From the NCBI RefSeq assembly GCF_052324685.1, contig NC_135225.1, positions 8,666,915 through 8,730,914 of the forward strand: a stretch of 64,000 nucleotides of DNA. The letters are read 5' to 3'. Below, one piece after another: positions 1 through 45,200 of the stretch (positions are counted from its first letter, which is position 1; each line of letters begins with the position of its first letter). The notes beneath the pieces are model-generated. The model ran no database searches, was not told where the DNA came from, and saw only the letters and a list, made by a program, of their open reading frames with translations. A program made the position numbers and the translations under genes. The DNA is from Brachyhypopomus gauderio (taxonomy: Eukaryota; Chordata; Actinopteri; Gymnotiformes; Hypopomidae).

Positions 1-358
1 ACACATGCATATTCACGCACACACACACACACACACAAATATAAACATACAGCTTATTTGTGTTGCCATTTATATTAAAATACATGATTTCCATTATTTA
101 TCTTAGAATAGATATTACTAGACACTTAGAAACTATTTTCAGCAGGAAGCATATAAGTGTTCTCAGCCGTGCACACACGTACACAAGGAAAACACACATG
201 CTGCTTGCTCATAGAGGATGCAGAGAGCCTTTCCTGTTGTTGCTTAGCAACACTGCCTCAGCACCAGTGATGGCAGGGAGACTCTTCTATTCAAGCCTCT
301 AGGCAGAAACAAAGATTTATCTAAACGATTTATCTAAAGTGTGTCACAAAGTGTTTAA

Positions 359-15136
<14,778 letters not shown>

Positions 15137-16120
15137 GCACACACGTTAGCATGTTACAGACTGTTGGGCAGGTTAGGATGTAGCACACAGTAATACTTTA
15201 ATGTCTTCAAAGTAATATTCACCCACTGGTGCAACATATCAAGTACCTGCAGATAACTCAAAACTGACTAGTTAGAGACTTCATATGATGATCTGAAACA
15301 GTGAATCCATATTTGCTGATGCATTGTTCCAAGTTCTACAGGTGTAGAAAGAGTTAAACAGTTTTTCTGAATGTTTTTCGCAGTGCAGTATTCCAGGAAA
15401 ATGTGTGTTCCTGTCTTTACCAGTGTCACCTCTTGAAATGGATGCTCAATCTTCTCTGGTTGCTCTGGACCAAACGGATTGGTCCACCAGTCAACAAAGC
15501 ATTATGTGAATCCGTTTCTGATTAAGTGACGACTGCATAATGACTAAAGTGACGCTTTAAGTTTAGTGACCTATCCTGACTTCAGACCAGCATGCTCTGC
15601 TGCTTTGAAACCTCTAACCAGTAAGTGATATATGAGACATGGGAATGTAGTTGCATTTCCTTGTGTCGCACCAGTTCCTGCACACGCCACACATTCTCCT
15701 GCTGCCAACAGACAACGAGGAAGTTACCCAATACGGCTTTAGTGCTTCACCGCAACACATTGTACCACTGTAGACCGCAAGTAATAAAACACAGTGAGAC
15801 TGCAGCAGTCACTGTCACACACCTCCATGGTTGCTACTGTGATACACATGGTGCATTGTGACTCAGTTCATCCAGTCCTACTGAAGATTACAGTCCAGCA
15901 TCACTGCGCACCAACCCTCTGCGCTGCCTGGAACACGCATTAAAGCCTCTTCTGTGGCATCCTAAATATATTCTGAAGGTCACTTTTATGATGGGACTTG
16001 TGGGACTGCCAAAAGGGTGATTTTAAACGCAATATCATTGCATGTGGTAATGTAATATTCCAAACAATAGTTAAATGAAAATGAATGAAATGTAGCTGGT
16101 TAAATGTACTTGTCCATCTC

Positions 16121-16126
16121 AATAAA
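16121..16126 (+). promoter_or_regulatory. pygl: Candidate pygl poly(A) signal
   Basis: A canonical AATAAA lies about 1 kb after the pygl stop. An alternative AATAAA lies at about 15782. Either would give a normal-length 3'UTR; which is used cannot be decided from sequence. Confidence 0.4.
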
Positions 16127-18957
16127 GGAGAATGAGTCAATGCAGGGATGGGTCTTCAAGCTGGATTAGCAGTCTTTGACCTCAGCCACAGGACAGCCCC
16201 CCGTACCTGCCCCTGAACATCTGGACTTTGAAGCGAGTGACTAGCTCTGGACTCATTTTGCCCTTCAAATTAATTAGTTAGATATTGAAGATTTCTCTGC
16301 ACCATTATATGAAAATGTCAGGTATGAGCAATTTGCTCAAAATACAGATGAACCAGGAAAAAATGCTGTTCAGCCTGACATGCAAAATGGAGTATGACAT
16401 ATTCAATTTGAACATTTCAGCATCTTTTAGAAATACTGTGCAAAGGTTTTGAGTTTAAGGCTTCACTTCCCATATACATTGAAAATACACGATACAAACA
16501 TGGAAGTGGCCTGATGAAAGGTTCTAATGCTCTGAAATGTATTTGCCAGGAGACTTGGGAGCTCTGGGCTAGTGCAGGATTCAGCAGTGTAGCCAAGAGG
16601 GGGGCATTAGCTGATAGTGACGATCTGTGCCAGCCTGCCAGAACTGTGGGAGTGGAAACAAACCCTGATCTAGTTCAGCCCGACAAGTTCCAAAAGCCTA
16701 TAAATACAGTAGTTCCAACAATCAAGTGTATAAGTGCGGGTGGTCGGTAAAAGGTGGTTGGACAACTTAAATGGGAAACTGGAGGGAGACGGTTATTCTT
16801 TAGCAGTCTGTCTTTATGTTTTGTTACAACTTCATGGTCTACCTTCTTCTCTTCTCTAGTTTTTCTCCTTGTTTTACACTACTTCCTCCTTTCAAAATAA
16901 CAGCATGAAACATTGTACAAAACTATGTACATCAGCTGCTCAAATTTACATCGAAAAACAAAGCAAAAAATAAAACAATCACGTTTATGTTCGGCCTGTG
17001 GTTGCAATCACATAATGTTGGCTTCTTCGTGACTTTCCTTTACCATCTGTCAACAGCAGATGGCGGCAGTAAACCCTTCAGATGGTGTGCTATATTGGTA
17101 TTAAAAATATAGACTTTGAGGCTGCAGGATTTTGAAAATGCTGAAATCAGCAGTCACGTTTCTGTGGCTTCATAAAAACGTACAGACTGCACAACAAAAT
17201 AATCGGCCATTTTATAACTGACCCATATATAAGAGTGATTTTAGGAAACCGATTCCTTATGTGGTACTTGGTTGTCGTCATCACTGTTCTCTACAAATTA
17301 CTCATCACTGTGGGGTGCAGGTGTTGAATCACAGTTCAGAGGCTTGCTTATCTCATCAGGGACCTTAAAAACGTGATCTCATTTTACATTCTGCTGAACT
17401 CCATGGCACACATTGCTCCCCTGGGCTCACGCTTGCTGACTCTAGAACAGTTGTGCACAGGTATTGTCAGTCAGTATGTACCACACAATCTTCTAATAAT
17501 CCTGGCACTGAAACTTTAAAGTTAAGTGAGTGTAGACAGTTCTCTTACAGATATCCCAGCAAATCACAAGACTTAGCTGAGTACCCCATATCTCTCTCTC
17601 TCTTACAGACACACACACAGAGCACGAAAGTTGTGTTGTTTAGGTAAAAGCATTGACGCCAACGCAATTATTCAAACTTAAAGCATTTTCTAGTTCTGAC
17701 ACATATTTAGGACATTGATCCATTCGTACAGATGTGTTCCATTCGGTTAATACTGATCGTCTGCTTTCTCAGAGATGAACGACAGGAGGCGCTAGAGAGC
17801 CGTCTTGTGCCCGCGGCACCTCCCCTTCCTCTTAAGGGCTTTTCAAAATTCCCAAAAAGAGGCAGTTGAGAAAACATTGAGCCAAAGATGAACTGTCCTG
17901 CAGCTCTTAACGATTAGATCTTTCTAGCCGGGTAACCAAACACATCAAATCGCTTACATTTAGCTCAGAGTCGTTCCGTTACCGTTATTCTGTGTTGCGA
18001 GGAGATATGTAACGTATATATGAACTTTCTGGACTGAATACATCTGCCGAAATCTTCAAAAAAGCGGAGGGTATCTGCTATAAACCCAGACGGAGAGTGG
18101 GTATGTATTCTGTTGGGAATTTTCATGCGACCTTCGGGCACATTAATGTAACTAATTTTAACCCACTTGCACCGACAGACTCCTGATCTCCACTGAATCA
18201 TGTTCCGATTTCCAAACCGCTACACGGCTCCGAGTTTTTGTGCTACAGTCTTAGTTCAGAACATGTTTGTGTTTACTTATGTCTGTCATAAACAACAAAC
18301 AAAAACAATTGGAAACTAAGTTAGGCGGCCAGATTTCACGACTCTATAGCGTATTAGTTGTAACAAGTTTATACTTTTAGTCAGGCCTATTTATTATATT
18401 TTTCTATTCTTGGAAAGCGGAACTCCCTATATATATATTTTCCGACGATATGAAGGGTTGTGTATGTTGGTGTTGGTAACTGGATACATTATTATGTAGT
18501 AAGAGTCTTTGTTTCAACATTGTATCTACGGAACGATAATGTTTGGATGAGGAATTACACAATGTCATGCCGATCTTTGTCATATTAGTTATGAATGGCC
18601 TGTTGAGCTCAGACCTGTTTGATAAGCCTGAATCTTCACTCATTAAGATACGGTTTTCGAGAGCAGTTCAATACAATATAATCCTTAAATGAGGTAACCG
18701 GCTCTTTAGGTAAAACAGGGTCTTGGTGATTAAAGGTTTATTACACAAAACTAGACACACCTCTATAAGTGTTTCTGTATCTACAGAGCTAATGGTGTCC
18801 GTGTATGTTCAGTGTGCCATGAAGGTTGTGTTACAGAGATTGGTGATGGCAGGTGAGCGTTTCTTCAACTCTTGTAGTGTATTTCCCTGTAAGTGATTGG
18901 CCTGGTTTCTCCCACACAGCTGTCACTCAGAGTACCAGCGCCCTCTAAAGGGTGACA

Positions 18958-19064
18958 CTTCAGTCATCTGTGTGTGTCGGTGTCTGTACCAAACCTGAAA
19001 CATACATGTGAGCCTTCAGTCATCTGTGTGTGTCGGTGTCTGTACCAAACCTGAAACATACATG
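18958..19064. repeat. 56-bp tandem duplication
   Basis: A roughly 51-nt block starting CTTCAGTCATCTGTGTGTG and ending GAAACATACATG occurs at about 18958-19008 and again, identical, at about 19014-19064, separated by five bases. The perfect identity indicates a recent duplication. Confidence 0.85.
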
Positions 19065-19457
19065 CTCATGAACGCATGGTTGTATTGCTGTCCGACTTGG
19101 TGGAATGTATCCTGCAGTTTCTGCCCCCCACATTGAGCTGTGATTTCTGCATCTCGTTTTGTTCTGGACAGGCTAATGGTACATAAACTTTCTGTAGAGG
19201 TTTGTTGTGGTTTGTATCGTTTAAGAACGTCCAAATGGAAGATCTGGTAGATGTTGTGTTCTTGGTGATTGGTCCAGTGTTCATAATGCTGTGACTGGCA
19301 GAGTTGGTGATTGCATGAAGATGGGGGGTAGGGGTAGGACTTAATGAAGAGGTTGATTATTATTCCACAGGTTTAGACGGCAGCTGCAGTGGAGTGTGAG
19401 CAGTGCTCAGCTCACAGGCAGCAAAAAGGGAGTCATGACAAAGGACGTCTGCCCCCC

Positions 19458-19495
<38 letters not shown>

Positions 19496-19650
19496 ACACA
19501 TACACGCGTACATTCATGCATGGGTGGGGTGGGGGGGTGGTTCGTGCATCCCAGCTGCGTCTCGCCAGTGGCCTCATCATCAGTCGGCTTTGAAGAGGCC
19601 TGAGAGTGGACAGGTGTCTCCCTATTCAGCACACACATACACAAGTGGCT

Positions 19651-19695
<45 letters not shown>

Positions 19696-20213
19696 TACAC
19701 ACATGGCCATAGACACACACCTTAATTGCACATTGAGATCCACAAACCTCCCTGACTTTGGGCTTTTCTGGTCTCTGTGCTATGCCTTTGTGTCTGTCTC
19801 TACCTTTTATTGTGCAGCAACTGTCAGGATATTATGTAATGTGCTTAAGACATTTGTGTACTTGTCTATTACCCCTAGTTCCCACTGAGAAGTGACGACA
19901 TTACTGTAGCATCTGTAAGTGTTTTGTTCAGTTCTTAGCTTGAGTGCCCAAACTTGAACCATTCCCTCTTTTAATGGTTTTGCCACATACAGACAGCCAG
20001 TCAGACTTCACAGTCAGACGTGTTTGCCTGTGATTGTAAAGTCCTTGAATAGTAGAATGCTTGTCTGAAGTTCTGCTTACTAAACCATAAACTCCAGAAC
20101 TAGTAAGGTCACACATAGCACAGGTTACCAGTAACACCAGCCTGTTTGTGAGTATTACAGAGATGGGTTATTCTGAGTTGTTTGGCTGAAGATGTGTGCT
20201 TTTTGATTGTGTC

Positions 20214-20244
<31 letters not shown>

Positions 20245-20633
20245 ACATGCACACATGTCTGTGTCCACTGTGTAAAGCATCCGTGTACTGCGTGTGCACC
20301 AGTGGCCTAACCTTAATCATGGTTGCCCCAGCAGCTCAGCTTGCTGTCTGATCAATATGTCTACCCATTGGTCAAGTTTGTCATACATATCTATTACTGT
20401 GCTTCTAGGATCTTCTTAATGTCTTGCTTTTTCTCTCCTTGCCACAATGTAATAAATTAAGGCACTTTTTAGGAGTCAGAATGCAGTGTGTGGCTCATGT
20501 GTGGATGAGGGAGAGAATGAAAGAAAACACTTCATGCTTGTGTGTGAGTGTGAGCAAAACACAGACGAGCGGAGCCTGAAAGGAGGAGATCCAGCGTGTT
20601 GAATATACGGTGTGTACTCCGCAGGGCAGGCTG

Positions 20634-37466
<16,833 letters not shown>

Positions 37467-39158
37467 TGATGCACGCTGTACACATTACTTGTTTTATTTA
37501 TTTTATTGAAGAAACCATTAAGATGCTTTGTTCTTTTATGAGTCCATTAGTCTAGTGAAAGGACGGGGGGGGGGGACACAACTCAAGAACACTTTTCTCA
37601 TGTATAATCTCATTAGGTTTGACTTTTTGCCCTGTTCAGGCTCCAGATGTTCACCACATTTGTGTTTCTCCTATAGTTTCAGTTTCCAGTGAATTTGCAC
37701 TATTATTTTTCTTTTGAAAATGTACCAATGTCGTGATTTTATGCTACAGAATTTCTAGAATATGAATGGAGATGAGCTCACTGATGAATGACAGCAGCCA
37801 TGGGGTCAGTGTGACTATTAGAACAGACACCCCGATCTCAAAGTGCACTTTTCTCTGCCCAGCAGTGGTTTGTTTGCATGGTCTACCATAGACCACTGTG
37901 ACCAATTTGTCTGACATCTGCCTCTCTAGTATGAATTTAAATGATTCCTTTCTTTAATGTATTGTATAATTGGAGTATGGAAAAGTATAAAAGCCATAAG
38001 TGGTAGTATCAGATAAGTAATAATATCTGACAAATTGAAACAATTTGATTCACCAGCATTTATGAAATGTAAACAAAGGCAGGAATTTTGCATGAATTTA
38101 ATACCTTGAATAACAAATGTTGTTTGAAGTAATAAGACAATTTTACAGGGTCTGAACTGGTGTTACTCAACAGAACCAAAGACACGTTTAGCTATTTTAT
38201 CATGGTCCAAAAGTTACTGTAAGAGTGTTGACTAATGCTGTAATGGCCAAAAGGGGTTTTTGTGAAACAGTAAGATGCACTAAAAATTTTTTTAGAACGG
38301 GGTGTTTTGAGTGGTCATTTTCTATTTGTCAGTACTTTTCTCTTGTAGTGTAGGCCTACAGACAAACCAGGAGCAGTAGTATTTAATGTACAAATATTTT
38401 ACATTATTTTTAAAATTCTTATCTGGTTCCATTTTAATGGTTACACACGCTGTATAACTTGACACGACAAACGTAGGTTCCTTAGCTTACTATAAGTCAC
38501 TTTTTAAGGTTACATTTTCGTTGTCAAATGGAGTACTGCTAAGAAAAAAAAATTATATATATAAATTTTCTTGGGTGTATTTAATCTGTGTCCAAAGTTC
38601 CCAGTACGAGCTGGAACCCGGGGGGGGGGAGCATTCGCCAAAAAGCTTTTTCATTCCTGTGTGCGTCAGTTTTCCCACAAAGCTTTGCGGAGCTGACTGG
38701 GCTGAGGCTTTGGAAGAGACGAGAGGAGGGAGCGCGCGAGCTACGGGCTGGGTGAGGAGGAGCGCGCGCTCGACTCTAGTATCGCTGCCTTTAACTTTGA
38801 CCATTGGACCTATTTAATATAGTGGGACTTTCTTTCGAATGGCAAATCACTTAAATTCGTGGATACGCCAGTAAGAGTTGTGAAAACGTTTTTACTGGTC
38901 CAAAAAAAAAAACTCCCAAAGTTTTACACTGAGCGAGCAAGTTAATCGTCTGTTTTGTTTTTGTCTCAACACGCAGCTAGCTAGTTAGCTTATAGCCATG
39001 ATCTCCAGCTAGTAGGAGCCAGATCAGTACGCGTCGGTCGGCCGTTTTAAAGATGAGTGCTGCACTTCCACTCGGGTACCACCGCCACGGACGGAATCAT
39101 TCCCAGGGTGCCATCCACGAAATTAATTTGCTACATTAATGTCTCGTACTTCTGAGCT
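37467..39158. other. nin 3'UTR, spacer and sav1 5' region
   Basis: No protein-coding exon is recognised. The left portion is presumably nin 3'UTR, AT-rich with a poly-G run near 37564. From about 38600 the sequence becomes GC- and CpG-richer, with a G9 run and AGCGCGCG blocks, consistent with the sav1 promoter. The sav1 leader, if it begins before 38998, carries three short upstream ORFs. Confidence 0.5.
38600..38800 (+). promoter_or_regulatory. sav1: CpG-rich putative sav1 promoter
   Basis: A local rise in CpG (GGAGCGCGCGAGC, GAGCGCGCGCTCG and others) within otherwise AT-rich DNA lies 360-560 nt upstream of the sav1 ATG. No TATA box is evident. It is assigned as promoter from composition and position only. 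Confidence 0.4.
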
Positions 39159-39225
39159 ATGCTCTCGAGAAAGAAAAGTAAGAACGAGGCGTCCAAACCA
39201 GCTGAGGTCCAAGGGAAGTATGTGA
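39053..39225 (+). other. Chained upstream ORFs in the sav1 leader
   Basis: uORF A runs 39053-39139 (28 codons plus TAA). Its TAA overlaps the ATG of uORF B (TAATG at 39137-39141). uORF B runs 39139-39225 (28 codons plus TGA) and overlaps the sav1 start codon (39159) in another frame. A four-codon uORF lies at 38998-39012. Such an arrangement usually lowers translation of the main ORF. The reading frames are visible; their presence in the mature mRNA depends on the unknown transcription start. Confidence 0.45.
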
Positions 39226-42200
39226 AGAAGGAGACTTCCCCACTGCTGAGGAGTGAGTAACTCATTAGTCATTCATTAAAACTCTCATTATCTCAACGAT
39301 CAGCTGTTGGGAAACCTGTTTTTGTGTACTCTGCTTTAGTATTGTTGGCAAACAAGGTTAGAATTGATGAGTAAATGGACTTTGTATATTTTGTTAAACC
39401 ACGCAACAGAAGAATAATAAGTAGCTGTCTTATTTCTTAGTGAGCCTTTAATTCATGGTAATACAGAATGCTGCACAATGACAGTATTTAAGATAAGATG
39501 ATCCTATATTAGTCCCACACTAGTGACTTTCACAGTACTTACAGCAGCAAGGGATAGTAGTGCACTCACTAGTAAAGAGGGAGAGGGGCAGACAAAAGAA
39601 GGAAACAGCACTTTATACAGTATATGATAAAGTTACAGCTACAAAGTTATAAATTATTATATACACATACATAACATTGCACAAGAATGAGCATTGTACC
39701 AAGCTGTGTTTTTACAGTTCTGGTGTGTAGTGTAGAGGTCTGCTGAATGGCTAGATGAAGTGGTGTCTACTGAGACCTGTGCTGGTTGTACAGTCTAACA
39801 GCAGCAGGAAGGACCCGCAGAACCTCTCCTTCACTTACTGGGCTGAAGCAGTCTGCCATTGAAAGTGCTGCCCAGTGCTGCTAGAATGGAGTGGGGTTAA
39901 TTCTCCGTGAGAGATGCTAACTTGGCAAGCATCCATTCTCCCACCACCTGCCCTGTGTCTAAAGGACCACCCACAACAGAGCTGGCCTTCCTAATGGTTT
40001 TGCTGCTATGTAATACTACCCCAACAGACCACTCTATATAATAGGGAATGATGGTCATTCTTGCAGGATTAGTAAATGATGTCATGCAGAAGTGTGGACA
40101 CAAATACAATGTTATTTGACTTTTTATAGTTGCAGCCTATTGACTCCTCGGCAACTCCCTTCTCATTCCCGGTTCCTTTTCCAGATCTCATGCCCCCGTT
40201 CATCCGTCACGGCCCGACGATTCCTAGGCGGGTGGAGGTACCATTGCCTGACTCCTCTGCAGTGCCCAGTGGGGGCGTGTACCCAGTAGGGACGGGGCCC
40301 GAGGCGGCGGGACGAAAGAGCTTCCTACGGAACGCTGTGCCTAGATCGCAGCATGAGGTCTCGCGTCGAGACGCGCATCGCCTGTCTGCTCCACCTTACC
40401 TTCCTCGATCACTCTCTGACCTTCATGATTACTCCTCATCCTCACCTCCCTTCATTGGTGACGGAGGTACAGTAACGGAGAATGGCGATGCGGGCCAGTA
40501 CTTCTATTCCACTGAGACCTACTATGATAATCATCCCCGGCGCACACGCAGGCCAGATCACTTCCACGAGGACTACAGATACTATGAGCAAAGTGAACTC
40601 AACTACCCACGAGCCCCTGCACAGACACCCCAGCCCCATGGCAGGCCCCCTGCAGGTGAGGTGGCTTTATCACATTGGCTTTAACCAGCATGCCTCAGTC
40701 TGATCATGTGACTGAGGGGAGAGGTGCATTGTTAGCTACTTCATGGAGGACACGCACACGGGCTGTTTATTTTGTGGAATTCAGTCAAGTTTGAGTAGAT
40801 CTGCTCATCAAAACAAATTCCCAAATCTTCATAAAAGTGTCATTAAATTATCAATGGACACCTGGTCATGCATAGAAGAATCAGGATAAATGAAATCATT
40901 TCCTATAACAGTAAATTTACATGTTTTATAGGCTTGCTCTCAAATGAATAGGCTTGCAAACTGCACCCAAGAAACAGCCACTCAAATACACACAAGAATG
41001 TTTAAAGTTTTACCCACTTGGATAAAAAAATGTGAGCAGTGTGAGTTTATCATGAGGCTCGTAGTAAATACAGTACATTTTCTCACTCTTGCTAATATAA
41101 AACACTACGCTGGAGGAATTCTAGATGCATATTTGTACATGTACAGGCAGTGTTTAAACTTTCTTGTGTGTATTTGAGCGGCTGTTTCTTGGGTGCACAG
41201 TTCACTCTGTGCATAGGGAGGGAGCAGGCTACAGTTTTTAGACATGCTGGGTTATACTCTTAAGTATACCTTATGGCTGTAATGGTAGTGTATGTGAGGA
41301 GATGTCGGCCTTGTGGTCATACTGCATATACTGAATTTTATGTTTGCAGGAAAACTGCAGTAGTAACAGTGTAGTCAATGCTGTATGGTAGGTGTGCCTG
41401 TTAGTGTGTTAGTAGGTGGTGTTATTCCAGAGTAAATCCTTGTGTAAGTGATGTGAGCTCTGCTGTTGCACTAAGGTTGAGTCTCCACCCATAAATGAAT
41501 AACTGACATGCCAAAAGTCATCAGTTTTGCTGCTATAAATACACATTATACTTATCTCTCTCTAGCTCTCTCTCTCTCTCTAGCTCTCTGTTCCTTTATG
41601 CCTCTGTTTCCCTTTTTCCTTCCACTTCCTCTCTTCTTCTCCATGTTAAACAATATAATAATAATAAAATATTCATAAAACTCTAATAAAAACATATAAT
41701 AAAATATATTGCATACAAAATAAATACTTCAGCACTTTTACAACACATATGGAATGTATATTAGGGTGACGTAGTGAAAATCTGAGTGCTGGAATATTAG
41801 CGCAGTTTTAGAGAAAAACAAATCCCAAAATTGGCGGTGCACATAGATGATTGGAACCAGTGGTACTGCTGGGATTCAGTCCTTCATTATTTACAATGTC
41901 ATATATTGTTTTGTTCATTTCTGTACTCCACATTCTCATAATCCACTAAGCTGATAGTTAAACCCTTTAGGAGTCTATCTTCTAATGTATTAGGGCAGGA
42001 AAAATATAGCCTTGTTCAGGGCGGTGGGTCATATAGTAAAAATCTACTGTGGTAAAAAGCAGTGCGAGGTAAGCACATCACCTATAATAAATGCTTTAGC
42101 TTTGCTAAAGAGAAAATTACTGAGCATGCATTACAAACAAGTAAATATGTTATTTTGTACCTGCCTGCTTATCCTGACCTGATCATGATCTTCCATTGCC

Positions 42201-45200
42201 CTCCACACATTATTCTGTTATTTAGAAATAATGATGCAGAGGTGAATTGAAACTTGGAAATTTAGCTGAATGGACATTCATCCTTTTAAATGCCAAATGT
42301 TATTGTTGGTTATAAAATCACATAGATGGAGGAACCCTGCACATTCGGTCGTTTCATATTCTTTTGGCTTTTCCTGGTGAGAGTCACAATGGTAGCAGGC
42401 TAAGACAATCAGGCCAGACTTTTCTATTCCCTGTGACCGATTCCAACTCCTCCAGTGGGACGCTCCTGGGCCAGCTATGACATATAATCTCTTCAGCGGG
42501 TCCTGGGTTTGCCTCTGTGGTTCCTTCCAGTGGGACGTGCCTGAAACTGCAGTAATGGGAGCTGACCAGGGGCATCCTTATGAGATGCCAAAACCACCTC
42601 AGTTGGCTCCTCTAAATCTTGAGGAGGAGTGGCTTTACTCTGACGCGTTCCAGCATTACAGAGCTGCTCACCATATCACAAAGTAAGAGTCCAGCAACCC
42701 TGCAGAGATCTTTCTTTTCAACTGTGTGTATTTGTGATCTTGACCTTAGACGAGGATAGGGATGTTGATTGAACGGTATAGATTTATACTAGGACTCCTG
42801 CTTCACCACCACAGACTTGGAGATTCAGTTAAGGACTTCCTGTAGGTTTACCATTGATGAACATGTCTGTGGGGAGAGGTTGGACAAAGAGGGGTCCAAT
42901 ACACCTCTCTGGAAATTGCTTATGTAAATTAATAAGTTCACCGCCCAGATTAGGATCACAGAAACTGGGGAGGTATCTGCCAGCGAATGGCTGGTGTCCA
43001 GGCTAGCCCAGTCATGTTTATGTTCACAACCCAATCATGTTCATCCAAAAAAAAAGCAATATGGTGCCCTTATGTGGATTCACCACCTGCAAGGTCAAGA
43101 GTAGGGGTTGGGTGCAATCCCAGTTGAGTGACGGGCTTGTGTTAAGACACTTTAAGATAGATTGGACCATGGCAGTAGAAACACACTACAACTGTGACCT
43201 GGTTGATGTGAGCACTGATCTCAGTCTCTGCAGCATCCTTGGTCAGTTGTTTGGGTTTCTGCTTTTGTGGAATGGGGTTAATGTAAACTCTGGACAGTCT
43301 TATGAGACTGACACATTTCGCAGTCTTGTAGAAAACTGAGTGAAGAACGTGTGTGCGCTCATGTTTGCTCAAATGCATGCTAGCTTGTGAAAAAGTATTT
43401 ATAATGCTCTCTGGAGGTTCATTATTCAATGCAGAAGCTTTTGCTTTCTGTAAATGTTAAGGTTGTTGGCTTCGCTGCAGTCATTTCTTTCTCTTGTGTC
43501 TTGTTGACTGGATTTGCTAAAGATTCTGAATTTTGAAGTTAACTGTTGTGTGTTAGGGAAAGAAAGAATGTTCTGCTTCTGCAGTAGGAGGAGAAGAGGA
43601 GTGAATCTGAGCATGTCTTTCTTCACATTCCAGCCCTGCCTAAGACACACACACATACACACACGCACGCAAATATGCTCACTGACTTACTCTGTCTCAC
43701 TTTGCTGCAGAATTTACAGAACGAGAGATTTCAGAGAGTGAGGAAGTACAAAAACCCAAAGTGCATATTTCTCCTTTTTCTCGTGGGGGGGGGGGGGGGG
43801 GGGGGTGTAACCATGAATAATGGTTAGCCTAAATATTTAGGCCACTTGTGATGGCCCAGGTATTCTTCCATGAACTTGCAGATCATGTTTTAATCTTGTT
43901 TCTATTCTGTATATGCCATCACACTCAGTGCTCACTGTGCACCGATCCCTCTTTCTCTTCATATTTGAAAGGTTATGTAAATATTAGCCTTATTAATATT
44001 TGCATCTGTATTAGACAATATTAGACTGCAAATACTGCATTTGTTATTTTTGTGTTTGTGTATAGCCATTGGACGTATGCAGGCAAAGTCACTGGGTAAT
44101 CTCACAACCTTGAGTGGAGACGAGGCGGCTCTTCCTCCAGGCTGGACAGTTGATTGGACAATTCGAGGCAGGAAGTATTACATCGATCACAACACAAACA
44201 CCACTCACTGGAGCCATCCACTAGAGAGGGAAGGGCTTCCACCTGGATGGGAGAAAGTGGAATCAGCAGAGTTTGGAGTTTATTATGTTGACCACATCAA
44301 CAAACGTGCTCAATATAGGCACCCATGTGCTCCAAGGTGAGTCTGTGTGTGTTTCCGATGCATTGGAAGAGGCATGAGCTTAAATAATCTGTATTAGTAT
44401 TGCTGTTGTCCAGATATCCACTAATCTGTGAACTGACAGAGAAAGAGAGGACAAAAAATGTTTTGCATCTATAGTGGTAATGATGGGTCACAGGTTTCTA
44501 AAATGGTGCTGGTCCAAGAATCTTCTAATATCTGCTGTTGTATAGCTCACTTATTACATAGGATACCTTAGATAAGTCTACCTCAGATAGAGATGTTTGC
44601 CTGAAATCTTCATATATCTTATACATTTGGAGCTGCTATATACAGTTATGTGTTTCCTGATACTGATGTTTCTTGTTTGCTTTTATCTGCTTTGGGTCCT
44701 CAGTGTTCCACGGTATGACCAGCCTCCACCTCTCCCACCACCAATCACGTATCAGCCCCGCCCCCCTGAGCCAAACCAGCCAGTGCTGGTGCCAGCAAAC
44801 CCTTACCACACAGCTGAGATCCCAGATTGGCTGCAGGTCTATGCCAGAGCACCCTTAAAGTGAGCTTTACACACCTACATTCACATACACACACACCCTT
44901 GCTAAGACATTGACAATAGTGTTAGCTCTACCCATTGTTTATTTCCTGGAACTTCCTTAAGGCGTTCCACACATGCAGAGTCTTATAGGCCAACTACACT
45001 TACCCTCTTCCTTGAATTGACTTAGATTAGATACATGTGCTAAAACTGGAGGTGACCCCTGTACGATCATATTCACTTTTAAGTACATCTTCACTTTCAA
45101 TGTGAAATTCATATAGTTAATTATACAAGCCATCCTATCCAATTAATTAATCATATTTGTACATGAGCAGAAATACTCAAATTAGACTTCTATTTAATTC

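Larger units (their letters stand above)
15137..20633. other. pygl-nin spacer, no gene recognised
   Basis: The first kilobase is probably pygl 3'UTR. Beyond it there is no ORF or splice-compatible exon that I can assign. In mammals ABHD12B lies here on the opposite strand; I saw no alpha/beta-hydrolase motif on either strand. The region holds small (CA)n tracts (about 19462-19505, 19660-19692 and 20217-20246) and a 56-bp tandem duplication at 18958-19064. Non-coding first exon(s) and the promoter of nin must lie here but could not be placed. Confidence 0.5.

Noticed and set aside
16514-16750. 78-codon ORF in the pygl-nin spacer
   Set aside because: No recognisable domain, no splice or promoter context, and ordinary length for chance.
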